This document shows, piece after piece, positions 21,066-25,903 of a stretch of DNA of 25,903 bases. Position numbers and translations under genes: made by a program. The notes under the pieces were generated by a model. It was not told the origin of the DNA. It was given only the letters and a program-made list of their open reading frames with translations, and did not search any database. Each line of letters starts with the position of its first letter. The stretch's first letter is position 1. This DNA comes from a virus, in the IMG/VR virus record IMGVR_UViG_3300008012_000162, positions 1 through 25,903 of that record; one strand, 5' to 3'.

Positions 21066-21093
21066 AGTATACCTTACTCTTCTAATTCGTCAA
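21066..21093 (-). promoter_or_regulatory. Promoter of tRNA-Cys
   Basis: TTGACG, 16 bp, TATACT, inside the last codons and just past the stop of the release-factor-like gene. Confidence 0.75.
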
Positions 21094-21496
21094 GTTGTTT
21101 TTTCTTAAAAAAGGAAAATCTATCAGCAACGATCTTTTCAAAATCTGTCGCTGTAGAATATTTAGCGCCAGAATCATGATCAACTATGCGATTGTCAGCA
21201 TAGTTGTAAGTTCTTATTGTTCTGTTTCCGTCTCGTTCTTGCCGAGAAGTTTGCGTCAAAACGCTTTTCGTTTCTCCTTGTTCGCTTTCCGCTTCTCTTT
21301 CCACTTCTGCCAGTTTTCGCCACCAGCTAACAATTTTTGGGGCGAGTTTGTTGAAAGCTCGTTTACGGTTTTCGAGTTTGGATCTAGTTTCGCGACACTC
21401 GGAACTGAAGCCACTTTCTTCGTGGGTAATTCTAACGCCGGTATTCGTTTTATTTTGGTGTTGTCCACCTTTACCACCTGCTCTGAATTCCTCCAC
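21074..21496 (-). CDS. Release-factor (GGQ) domain protein, 140 aa
   Basis: GGQ at residues 10-12 within FRAGGKGGQHQNKT, then GVRITHEESGF, RSKLENRKRAF, and the C-terminal RTYNYADNRIVDH, all conserved in class I peptide release factors. GGQ triggers peptidyl-tRNA hydrolysis in the ribosome. No stop-codon-reading domain is present, as in ArfB-like rescue factors. Start is GTG at 21496, but homology to the family (RKDFRVEEFR) extends six codons upstream, up to an in-frame TGA. The first half overlaps the 21256-21708 gene in another frame. A role in rescuing ribosomes or altering termination is inferred. Confidence 0.85.
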   Translation of the reverse strand: MEEFRAGGKGGQHQNKTNTGVRITHEESGFSSECRETRSKLENRKRAFNKLAPKIVSWWRKLAEVEREAESEQGETKSVLTQTSRQERDGNRTIRTYNYADNRIVDHDSGAKYSTATDFEKIVADRFSFFKKKQLDELEE

Positions 21497-21708
21497 TCGG
21501 AAGTCTTTGCGTCACGCGATTCACTGAGGATTGCCGCATGACGACGTAGATCTTGATCTGTTATTATGATTGGTTTTGTCGTCCATGTTTCTTCTGTTGG
21601 TTGTTCTTTCGCCACGACTGCTGGTGCCGAAGGATACTGAGTTTTTCCGTCAGCTAATATTATAGCGCCAAACGCAAAAAAAGTTGCAATAAATATGATA
21701 TATTTCAT
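21256..21708 (-). CDS. Secreted basic protein, 150 aa, overlapping the GGQ gene
   Basis: N-terminal signal peptide (MKYIIFIATFFAFGAIILA, likely cleavage after ILA) followed by DGKTQYP, a motif also found just after the signal of the upstream L,D-transpeptidase-like protein. C-terminus strongly basic (KWKEKRKANKEKRKAF). Its ATG overlaps the upstream stop (ATGA). Residues 72-150 are encoded by DNA that also encodes the GGQ domain in another frame. The N-terminal half is convincing; the tail may be only a by-product of that overlap. Confidence 0.65.
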   Translation of the reverse strand: MKYIIFIATFFAFGAIILADGKTQYPSAPAVVAKEQPTEETWTTKPIIITDQDLRRHAAILSESRDAKTSEWRNSEQVVKVDNTKIKRIPALELPTKKVASVPSVAKLDPNSKTVNELSTNSPQKLLAGGENWQKWKEKRKANKEKRKAF

Positions 21709-22202
21709 TCTTGAATAATTAGTTGGTCGTAATTAGCAATGACTAAATTATACAATTTATTCATGTTGCTTGTACTTAAATTTACACATCCTTTAGAACC
21801 ATCACCATAATCTTTATGCACCAAAATTCCGCGCTTCCAACCTTGATACCATCCACTTGTTATGTCGGGGTTGTTAATGTCCGCTGGTGGAGGACCAGTT
21901 AGCCGCAATACTAGTCCATATCTATGACGTGGTTGTTTAACAAACAGAAATTTACCTGTTGGTGTTTGGTTTGACTCTAAAACATAACCAATTCCCTTTT
22001 CTGAACCTTCTGCCCAAAATGTAACCGTCTTATCTTCTAAAACAACTTTACAAGTCTGATCAGATAGGTCCACAATAATCTCGCAAGGTGGACGGTGCCA
22101 TTTTGCAACAGTTACTATCTCTGGTTCAACAGGATATTGTGTTTTTTGTGCATCAACAATCGTGCAGCAACATAACGCAAAAAGTGTAATTAGCAGTTTC
22201 AT
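21705..22202 (-). CDS. L,D-transpeptidase (YkuD)-like secreted protein
   Basis: 165 residues from ATG 22202 (MKLLITLFAL); the longer frame runs into tRNA-Leu. Signal peptide residues 1-18 (ends CCCTIVDA; the Cys run could also be a lipobox variant). The catalytic motif is GILVHKDYGDGSKGCVNLS: the H and the SxGC of YkuD enzymes, with Cys as nucleophile. Preceding strands (KVVLEDKTVTFWAEGSEKG, TPTGKFLFVKQ) match the domain. Such enzymes cross-link or cut peptidoglycan peptides; in a phage this could serve lysis or block superinfection (inference). Confidence 0.88.
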   Translation of the reverse strand: MKLLITLFALCCCTIVDAQKTQYPVEPEIVTVAKWHRPPCEIIVDLSDQTCKVVLEDKTVTFWAEGSEKGIGYVLESNQTPTGKFLFVKQPRHRYGLVLRLTGPPPADINNPDITSGWYQGWKRGILVHKDYGDGSKGCVNLSTSNMNKLYNLVIANYDQLIIQE

Positions 22203-22225
22203 ACCACTAATTACACTTTTAAAAG

Positions 22226-22299
22226 TATTGCGGGTGGGAGTCGAACCCACACAACGTCAGGGCTTAAACCTGATGGCTTTGCCGTTTGCCTACCGCAAC
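22226..22299 (-). tRNA. tRNA-Leu (TAA) with a short variable loop
   Basis: Acceptor GTTGCGG/CCGCAAT, D stem GGC/GCC of only three pairs, anticodon arm TCAGG-TTTAAGC-CCTGA, T arm GTGGG-TTCGACT-CCCAC, discriminator A. The variable region is 6 bases, whereas bacterial Leu tRNAs have a long extra arm. Confidence 0.88.
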
Positions 22300-22310
22300 T
22301 TTGAAATAGC

Positions 22311-22381
22311 GCCCGTGACAGGACTCGAACCTGCTGCAATCTGAGTAGAAATCAGATACCACTCCAATGTGATCTCACGGG
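22311..22381 (-). tRNA. tRNA-Arg (TCT)
   Basis: Acceptor CCCGTGA/TCACGGG, anticodon arm TCTGA-TTTCTAC-TCAGA, T arm GCAGG-TTCGAGT-CCTGT. Its 5' end contains the stop codon of the upstream protein gene. Confidence 0.92.
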
Positions 22382-22662
22382 TATTCTTCAAATTCTTTTT
22401 CAATATTTAGAAATCTTAATGCATATTTAGCGACGTGCATTAAAACATCTGTGTCTTCATATTCAGTAAATCGATCTCCTATAGTCTCGATATGCCAACC
22501 TTCTGGACCCTCTATAAAAAAACAAAGCGTATAACAAGATTCCTTTCCGTTCTCTTCTCGACGCATCCATGAAACAATTTCGGGCGACCTGTCTGATGCT
22601 ATGATATGTTAGTTGGAATCTGGTACGCTCGGTCGTCTGAATTCAATATTATTAATTCTCAT
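22375..22662 (-). CDS. Protein of about 94 aa interrupted by an in-frame TAA
   Basis: The ATG at 22662 overlaps the upstream stop (ATGA). The frame gives 17 residues (MRINNIEFRRPSVPDSN), TAA at 22611-22609, then HIIASDRSPEIVSWMRREEN to the TGA within tRNA-Arg. Without readthrough the only ATG is at 22566 (MRREENGKES), 63 residues. The second part looks like a compact cytosolic phage domain (CYTLCFFIEGPEGWHIETIG). Family not firmly recognised. Third example in the window of an intact-looking gene with a single stop. Confidence 0.6.
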
Positions 22663-22829
22663 TTTTTCTTCTTTTTATGCCAACGGAATATACGCGCCAA
22701 ATTTATTGTTACTCCACCTCCACCTTTACCGCGATATTCTTCATCGCGCTCTGCATCCCGTTGGTCTAGTTCATGGAATACGCGTTGACTCCATGGAATA
22801 TAAGATGCTTTCTTTTTTCGGCGCTTCAT
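22659..22829 (-). CDS. Small basic protein, 56 aa
   Basis: ATG at 22829 (MKRRKKKASY), TGA at 22659. Basic at both ends (HKKKKK at the C-terminus), acidic centre, with a Gly run (GKGGGG) before VTINLARIF. Both its ends form ATGA overlaps with its neighbours, which makes a real gene likely. Possibly nucleic-acid binding. Not recognised. Confidence 0.7.
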   Translation of the reverse strand: MKRRKKKASYIPWSQRVFHELDQRDAERDEEYRGKGGGGVTINLARIFRWHKKKKK

Positions 22830-22951
22830 TTATTCCATTTGTTTTTGCGACGATAGCTTCCCTTTCCCTTTTTGGGACGATGGGTTTGCGGAGGAGGAGG
22901 TAAATGTCTCCTTTGTTTTATTTTTTTTGGTCGGATTGTAAAGCTTTTCAT
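22826..22951 (-). CDS. Very basic peptide, 41 aa
   Basis: ATG at 22951 with a good ribosome site (AAAGGA). The longer frame upstream covers tRNA-Gly. MKSFTIRPKK start, PPPP in the middle, and about 17 Lys/Arg; ends NKWNK. Stop overlaps the next ATG (ATGA). Likely an RNA- or DNA-binding peptide by charge alone. Confidence 0.65.
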   Translation of the reverse strand: MKSFTIRPKKIKQRRHLPPPPQTHRPKKGKGSYRRKNKWNK

Positions 22952-22970
22952 GTTCCTTTTATTGTCAGAA

Positions 22971-22998
22971 AAAATACCCTTTTTTTCTGATATGTCAA
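22971..22998 (-). promoter_or_regulatory. Promoter of the 22951-22375 operon with overlapping palindrome
   Basis: TTGACA, 16 bp, TATTTT. A 10-bp inverted repeat TCAGAAAAAA/TTTTTTCTGA spans 22965-22990 and covers the spacer and -10 box, so a dimeric repressor could block it. Confidence 0.7.
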
Positions 22999-23005
22999 GT
23001 GAAAA

Positions 23006-23077
23006 TATCAACGGTCGGATTTGAACCGACACCTCAAGTTTGGAAGACTCACGTGCTGCCAATTACACTACGCTGAC
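23006..23077 (-). tRNA. tRNA-Gly (TCC)
   Basis: Acceptor GTCAGCG/CGTTGAT with two G-U pairs, D stem GTGT/GCAC, anticodon loop CTTCCAA, T arm GTCGG-TTCAAAT-CCGAC. Confidence 0.9.
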
Positions 23078-23083
23078 ATTACT

Positions 23084-23815
23084 TTAATATTTGTTCCCTG
23101 AACTGCCATTTCTGACACGATACAGGTGATATGTTTTTGCTCCATAACCCATATGAACACCGTGGATATCATACTTCTTATAGACCAACATTTCGTTCTT
23201 GCTACTTGCCTCGCTCACAGCAAATTCTACATGCTCATGAACATAAGGTAGTGCCTCTACAAAATTCTTCAAGCCACAGCCTAAACCAGCGGCATGAGTT
23301 TCTTTAATTAACCATCTTAGATAATCTAAGTTATATGGTTTACCATTTACTTTTTTTAATCCGTAACCGTAAATTCCAGAATCTACGTTATCCCAATCAA
23401 TTGCATGATATCCTTTTTTCTTTACCATTGCAATACGTTTTCGCATTACAGTAAGATTTTCAGGATGTCTCCAATCAATATATTTCTCACCTTTCCATTT
23501 ACCTAATGCTTTACTTCCACGAAGATTAAAGTTTTTAGCGTCTGGTCGCCAGCTTTCATAGTGTGCTGACAAATATGCGATTGAGTATTCTCCCTTTGGG
23601 GAAAAACCAAATCCGTCAGTGATTACGTGAGTCTGTCCGTGGTTACGGTATTTACCGTTATATACAACTTGCCATTTCTTATTAGCGCCAACTTTTTTCG
23701 GCGCTTCACCTTCCTCCACAGCAATAGTATCAAGTGGAGGAATCGAAGGAATGTCTATATGTTCATCTTTGACAGAACCACCCTTTTTAAATAGTTTGGC
23801 TAGTCCTTTAAACAT
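23084..23815 (-). CDS. GH114-like TIM-barrel glycosidase
   Basis: 243 residues. After a 45-residue basic/acidic linker, the blocks AYLSAHYESWRPDA (80-93), GEKYIDWRHP (109-118) and KKGYHAIDWDNVDSG (133-147) match glycoside hydrolase family 114 (endo-alpha-1,4-polygalactosaminidase type). In that family the Asp at the end of the HAID strand and the DNVD segment line the active site. It may degrade a host exopolysaccharide. No signal peptide, so release by lysis or attachment to the virion is needed. The order of strands after residue 150 also fits. Confidence 0.8.
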   Translation of the reverse strand: MFKGLAKLFKKGGSVKDEHIDIPSIPPLDTIAVEEGEAPKKVGANKKWQVVYNGKYRNHGQTHVITDGFGFSPKGEYSIAYLSAHYESWRPDAKNFNLRGSKALGKWKGEKYIDWRHPENLTVMRKRIAMVKKKGYHAIDWDNVDSGIYGYGLKKVNGKPYNLDYLRWLIKETHAAGLGCGLKNFVEALPYVHEHVEFAVSEASSKNEMLVYKKYDIHGVHMGYGAKTYHLYRVRNGSSGNKY

Positions 23816-23820
23816 AATTA

Positions 23821-24015
23821 TTATTTATTACAGTTTTTGCAATCTTTATTTCCGCATTTCGGGCACTTGCAATCTTCACCGTCACAGAAGCAAACGAGTC
23901 CGCATCTGCATGGGTCACATGTGCATTTTGGATTCAGGCATGTGCCTGTCGCCACTAGACCGAAATGTAAGGCCGCTACTGCGCTTAATGTTATGAGTAT
24001 GATTTTCTTCTTCAT
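23821..24015 (-). CDS. Secreted Cys-rich peptide, 64 aa
   Basis: Signal peptide residues 1-22 (MKKKIILITLSAVAALHFGL), then twelve cysteines in 40 residues in CxCxxCxC and CxxC patterns (CTCDPCRCG, CKCPKCG, CKNC). This is a metallothionein-like or disulfide-rich exported peptide. Stop is five bases from the GH114-like gene, so probably co-transcribed. No known family; metal binding is inferred from the spacing. Confidence 0.8.
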   Translation of the reverse strand: MKKKIILITLSAVAALHFGLVATGTCLNPKCTCDPCRCGLVCFCDGEDCKCPKCGNKDCKNCNK

Positions 24016-24037
24016 ACTACATATTACACAAAATTAG

Positions 24038-24111
24038 TCCTTCTGGCTAGATTTGAACTAGCGACCTCTCGGTTATCAACCGAGTGCTCTGAACCACTGA
24101 GCTACAGAAGG
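24038..24111 (-). tRNA. tRNA-Ile (GAT)
   Basis: Acceptor CCTTCTG/CAGAAGG, D arm TAGCTC...GAGCA, anticodon arm CTCGG-TTGATAA-CCGAG, T arm GCTAG-TTCAAAT-CTAGC, A73. Confidence 0.95.
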
Positions 24112-24116
24112 TTAAG

Positions 24117-24208
24117 CAGAAGGGGTGGGATTCGAACCCACGGCGCTGTTTTACGAGACACTCTAGTTTTCAAGACTAGCGCAATAAACCTGACTCTGCC
24201 ACCCTTCC
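24117..24208 (-). tRNA. tRNA-Ser (TGA)
   Basis: Acceptor GGAAGGG/CCCTTCT, anticodon arm CTAGT-CTTGAAA-ACTAG, long variable arm as expected for Ser, T arm GTGGG-TTCGAAT-CCCAC, G73. Confidence 0.94.
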
Positions 24209-24217
24209 TTATTGTAA

Positions 24218-24290
24218 TACGGGAAGTAGGACTCGAACCTACAACCTCTGGTATGTAACACCCTTGCTCTTCCAATTGAGCTATTCCCGC
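24218..24290 (-). tRNA. tRNA-Val (TAC)
   Basis: Acceptor GCGGGAA/TTCCCGT, D arm TAGCTC-GAGCA, anticodon loop GTTACAT. The outer two positions of the anticodon stem are tandem A-G/G-A mismatches, so only three Watson-Crick pairs remain. T arm GTAGG-TTCGAGT-CCTAC. Confidence 0.9.
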
Positions 24291-24321
24291 TTATATATAA
24301 ACTATTACAGATTTTAAAAAA

Positions 24322-24393
24322 CACGGTAGGAAGGATTCGAACCCTCAACAAACGATTTGGAATCGCACGTGTTGCCAATTACACCACTGCCGT
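24322..24393 (-). tRNA. tRNA-Trp (CCA)
   Basis: Acceptor ACGGCAG/CTACCGT with a C-A mismatch, anticodon loop TTCCAAA, discriminator G. The anticodon is CCA, so it reads UGG only and does not explain the in-frame TGA codons. Confidence 0.9.
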
Positions 24394-24789
24394 TTATTTT
24401 AACCTGTTATATTTTAAACGTTTTTGATTCCCATTTCCTTTATTTAGCGCCTTATATGTTGGTGTTAAACTGTGACAATTGGGACATATTAAATCTAAAT
24501 TTTCAGGTTTGTTATTTTCTGAATTACCGTCTAAATGCTCTACTTCTAATATTGGTTTTCCTGTTACGGGGTTTGGAGTATTCCACCCACAACGAGAACA
24601 TTGGTTATCATGTATTTCCCAAAGGTAGCGTCGAACATAGTTGGATACTTTAAATCCATTAGCATAAGTTCCTGTCTCTTTACCTTCAAACCATCGTTTA
24701 ATATATAAAGTATATTCATAGTCTTTTTGACATTGAACGCTACAATACTTTTGGTTTTTTGTTTTAGTATTACATTTAAGGCATTCCAT
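24394..24789 (-). CDS. HNH endonuclease (different subtype)
   Basis: 131 residues. N-terminal zinc knuckle CLKCNTKT/CSVQC, then CSRCGWNTP and the HNH core LEVEHLDGNSENNKPENL with DLICPNCHS. Not closely similar to the other three. The stop codon directly touches the 5' end of tRNA-Trp and the start is eight bases from tRNA-Lys, so it exactly fills the gap between two tRNA genes. Confidence 0.92.
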   Translation of the reverse strand: MECLKCNTKTKNQKYCSVQCQKDYEYTLYIKRWFEGKETGTYANGFKVSNYVRRYLWEIHDNQCSRCGWNTPNPVTGKPILEVEHLDGNSENNKPENLDLICPNCHSLTPTYKALNKGNGNQKRLKYNRLK

Positions 24790-24797
24790 AATAAAAG

Positions 24798-24869
24798 TCA
24801 GGGATGGGGGTAACGATCCCCCTTCTTTGGATTAAAAGTCCAATGCTTCACCATTAAAGCTTATCCCCA
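24798..24869 (-). tRNA. tRNA-Lys (TTT), with unusual T loop
   Basis: Anticodon arm TTGGA-CTTTTAA-TCCAA, D stem GCTT/AAGC, T stem GGGGG/CCCCC. The T loop is ATCGTTA, with A54 and T58 instead of T54 and A58, and position 8 is A. Could be a variant or a decaying gene. Confidence 0.8.
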
Positions 24870-24870
24870 T

Positions 24871-24965
24871 TGGTGCGAGTATTGTGGACCTGCCCCACGT
24901 GCGGATATCTCCAACTGACCATCAGAATGCAGGAATCGAACCTGCTTACACTCTATAATACTCGC
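24871..24965 (-). ncRNA. Unassigned tRNA-like element
   Basis: A 9-bp inverted repeat GCGAGTATT/AATACTCGC flanks it, and the 3' side is followed by ACCA like a mature tRNA end. Inside lie a perfect T-arm-like hairpin GCAGG-TTCGATT-CCTGC, placed early rather than late, and GTGG-GGCAGGT-CCAC near the end. I cannot fold it as a normal tRNA. It may be a decayed tRNA or a tRNA-like RNA. Confidence 0.35.
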
Positions 24966-24972
24966 TTAAATT

Positions 24973-25049
24973 TGGTAGGACGAGAGGGATTCGAACCCTC
25001 AAAACTTCTGATCCTAAGTCAGACGACTTTGCCGTTTGCCCACCGTCCC
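24973..25049 (-). tRNA. tRNA-Leu (TAG) with a short variable loop, CCA encoded
   Basis: Acceptor GGGACGG/TCGTCCT, D arm like that of the TAA tRNA (GGGCAAACGGCAAAGTC), anticodon arm TCTGA-CTTAGGA-TCAGA, variable region 6 bases, T arm GAGGG-TTCGAAT-CCCTC, A73 then CCA. Confidence 0.9.
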
Positions 25050-25050
25050 A

Positions 25051-25127
25051 TGGCACGATGGACGGGATTCGAACCCGCAACCTCCAGATCGACAATCTAG
25101 TGCACTAGCCTATTGTGCTACCACCGT
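25051..25127 (-). tRNA. tRNA-Asp (GTC), CCA encoded
   Basis: Acceptor ACGGTGG/CCATCGT, anticodon arm CTAGA-TTGTCGA-TCTGG, T arm GCGGG-TTCGAAT-CCCGT, G73 followed by CCA. Confidence 0.94.
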
Positions 25128-25235
25128 TTTTAAATTTTTCTTCTTTGTTTTTCTTTCTTCTTTTTTCGCTTTCTCAAACGATTCTCTTGCTGTCTCAGCA
25201 AGCCGTTTCATAAATGTTTTGTTATCAATTTTCAT
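25110..25235 (-). CDS. Basic peptide, 41 aa
   Basis: ATG at 25235 (MKIDNKTFMK), TAG at 25110 inside tRNA-Asp. Mostly one long charged helix, Lys/Glu/Arg-rich (ESFEKAKKEERKTKKKNL). It fills the gap between the 130-base tRNA-like RNA and tRNA-Asp. Last six codons are tRNA sequence. Plausible but unproven. Confidence 0.5.
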   Translation of the reverse strand: MKIDNKTFMKRLAETARESFEKAKKEERKTKKKNLKTVVAQ

Positions 25236-25247
25236 ATTGTTCAAAAG

Positions 25248-25377
25248 TTCTAAGGGCGGGACTTGAACCCGCATTTCACTTAAACCCGAAGTGCGTTTTA
25301 CCTAATCGATCATATGGCATCCCGCCATATCCAGTGAGTCTTTAGTTCACCCGCTATCCTCTCCAAACTACCTCAGA
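25248..25377 (-). ncRNA. 130-base tRNA-like RNA
   Basis: TCTGAGG pairs with CCTTAGA as a 7-bp acceptor (8 with the next pair), and the 3' part is a perfect T arm GCGGG-TTCAAGT-CCCGC. Between them are hairpins ATATGGC/GCCATAT, GGTGA/TCACT and CACTT-CGGGTTT-AAGTG. The last lies where an anticodon arm belongs, four bases from the T stem, but has no U33. About 50 bases longer than a tRNA. Identity not assigned; a tRNA with an insertion or a tRNA mimic. Confidence 0.5.
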
Positions 25378-25380
25378 ATG

Positions 25381-25740
25381 TTAATTTTCTTCTGCGTGTA
25401 TTTCACGGTGACAGTTGGCACAAACTAATTGACATTTATCTACTTCTTTTTTCAATTTGTCAAGCGATTTTGTATGTCCATTTGCAGAAATACCAAAATC
25501 TTTTTCATTGGGGTTTTTGTGGTGGAAGTCTAAAGCTTCGATACATTTATTGTAACCGCACTTTTCACATTTTCCTCCTTTATATTCTACTAATAAACGT
25601 TTTACTTTTTTACGTCTACGTTGAACCGCTTCTGACCCGCACTTTTTACAACGAAGTCGTTCCCATTTAGTTCCTTCGTTTTCTAATCTATGTTCAGTTT
25701 CTCCGTGTTTATTGCATTTTTTAATTACTATTTTTGGCAT
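25381..25740 (-). CDS. HNH endonuclease (homing-type)
   Basis: 119 residues. Two zinc knuckles (CNKHGETEH with CKKCGS; CEKCGYNKC), a basic helix (RRRKKVKRLL), then FHHKNP and CANCHREIH. Same family as the pair at 19614-20361. Ends three bases from the 5' end of the 130-base tRNA-like RNA and starts 29 bases from the next tRNA. Confidence 0.92.
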   Translation of the reverse strand: MPKIVIKKCNKHGETEHRLENEGTKWERLRCKKCGSEAVQRRRKKVKRLLVEYKGGKCEKCGYNKCIEALDFHHKNPNEKDFGISANGHTKSLDKLKKEVDKCQLVCANCHREIHAEEN

Positions 25741-25769
25741 AACATTTAATGTTACACCAATTTAAAAAG

Positions 25770-25853
25770 CACTGGAAGTAGGATTCGAACCTACGATGGG
25801 ATTACTCCGACAGATTAACAATCTGTTGCCTGCTACCACTCGGCTACTCCAGT
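25770..25853 (-). tRNA. tRNA with GTT anticodon (Asn) and a long variable arm
   Basis: 84 bases. Acceptor ACTGGAG/TTCCAGT, three-pair D stem GCC/GGC as in Ser/Leu tRNAs, anticodon arm ACAGA-TTGTTAA-TCTGT, 15-base variable region with a GGA/TCC stem, T arm GTAGG-TTCGAAT-CCTAC, G73. Normal Asn tRNAs lack the long arm. Confidence 0.88.
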
Positions 25854-25903
25854 TTGGTCTAGATACATTATTCTATAACGTTTTACCCTTAAACTATACC
25901 CTC

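Noticed and set aside
3231-22662. Reassignment of TGA to Trp throughout the phage
   Set aside because: Long genes (terL, ThyX, DUF2828, GH114-like) use TGG for Trp and no TGA; TGA ends several genes in ATGA overlaps; the only Trp tRNA seen has anticodon CCA.
22606-22903. Two overlapping plus-strand frames
   Set aside because: They are antisense to the coupled minus-strand small genes, which have a promoter, ribosome site and ATGA overlaps.
24870-25100. Plus-strand ORF of 76 codons with GREGFEPS motif
   Set aside because: That peptide is the translation of the antisense of tRNA T arms and appears wherever tRNAs lie on the other strand.
25248-25377. tRNA-Sec or tmRNA
   Set aside because: No TCA anticodon and no tag-like reading frame or resume codon; length is wrong for both.

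Overview
The window looks like part of a large tailed double-stranded DNA bacteriophage (Caudoviricetes). The evidence is a terminase large subunit, a PhoH-like ATPase, a phage-type sigma factor, ThyX, a sulfotransferase-like protein, a crowded tRNA array invaded by HNH endonuclease genes, and very tight gene packing with many ATGA and TAATG overlaps. The DNA is AT-rich. Promoters are of the ordinary sigma-70 type (TTGACA/TATAAT), which argues against a Bacteroidetes host, but the host cannot be named from this sequence. The window covers only part of the genome.

Region 1 (1-6260) is an accessory region of small, mostly unrecognised genes, nearly all on the minus strand and many of them paralogues. 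Most have their own promoter, and in several the -10 box lies only 6-9 bases from the ATG, which predicts leaderless mRNAs. Between the genes lie about 20 copies of a 14-bp palindrome (TGTTCA-NN-TGAACA), GC-rich hairpins and 15-bp repeat units. One array of six 15-bp units sits upstream of a Bergerat-fold ATPase-like gene. Two genes encoding 17-18 residue, almost purely hydrophobic peptides follow the two copies of a coiled-coil gene.

Region 2 (6260-10120, minus strand) holds a DUF2828-type von Willebrand A protein with a structured 3' region and a terminator, then ThyX coupled to a 43-residue membrane peptide, and a gene with an in-frame TGA.

Region 3 (10120-18183, plus strand) is a head-to-tail late or DNA-packaging block: unknown, sulfotransferase-like, two probable virion proteins, PhoH, zinc ribbon, sigma factor, coiled-coil protein, zinc-finger ERCC4 nuclease, TerL.

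Region 4 (18164-25903, minus strand) mixes 17 tRNA genes (16 of them clear) and two odd tRNA-like elements with four HNH endonucleases, an alarmone-hydrolase-like HD protein, a GGQ release-factor-domain protein, an L,D-transpeptidase-like secreted protein, a GH114-like protein, a Cys-rich secreted peptide and several basic or membrane micro-proteins. The tRNA set includes two Leu tRNAs without a long variable arm and a GTT-anticodon tRNA that has one.

Thirteen sigma-70-like promoters listed here all have a spacer of exactly 16 bp. Together with the leaderless starts, this is the most coherent regulatory signature of the window. Three small genes carry an in-frame stop (two TGA, one TAA) although their flanking start or stop overlaps and promoters look intact.
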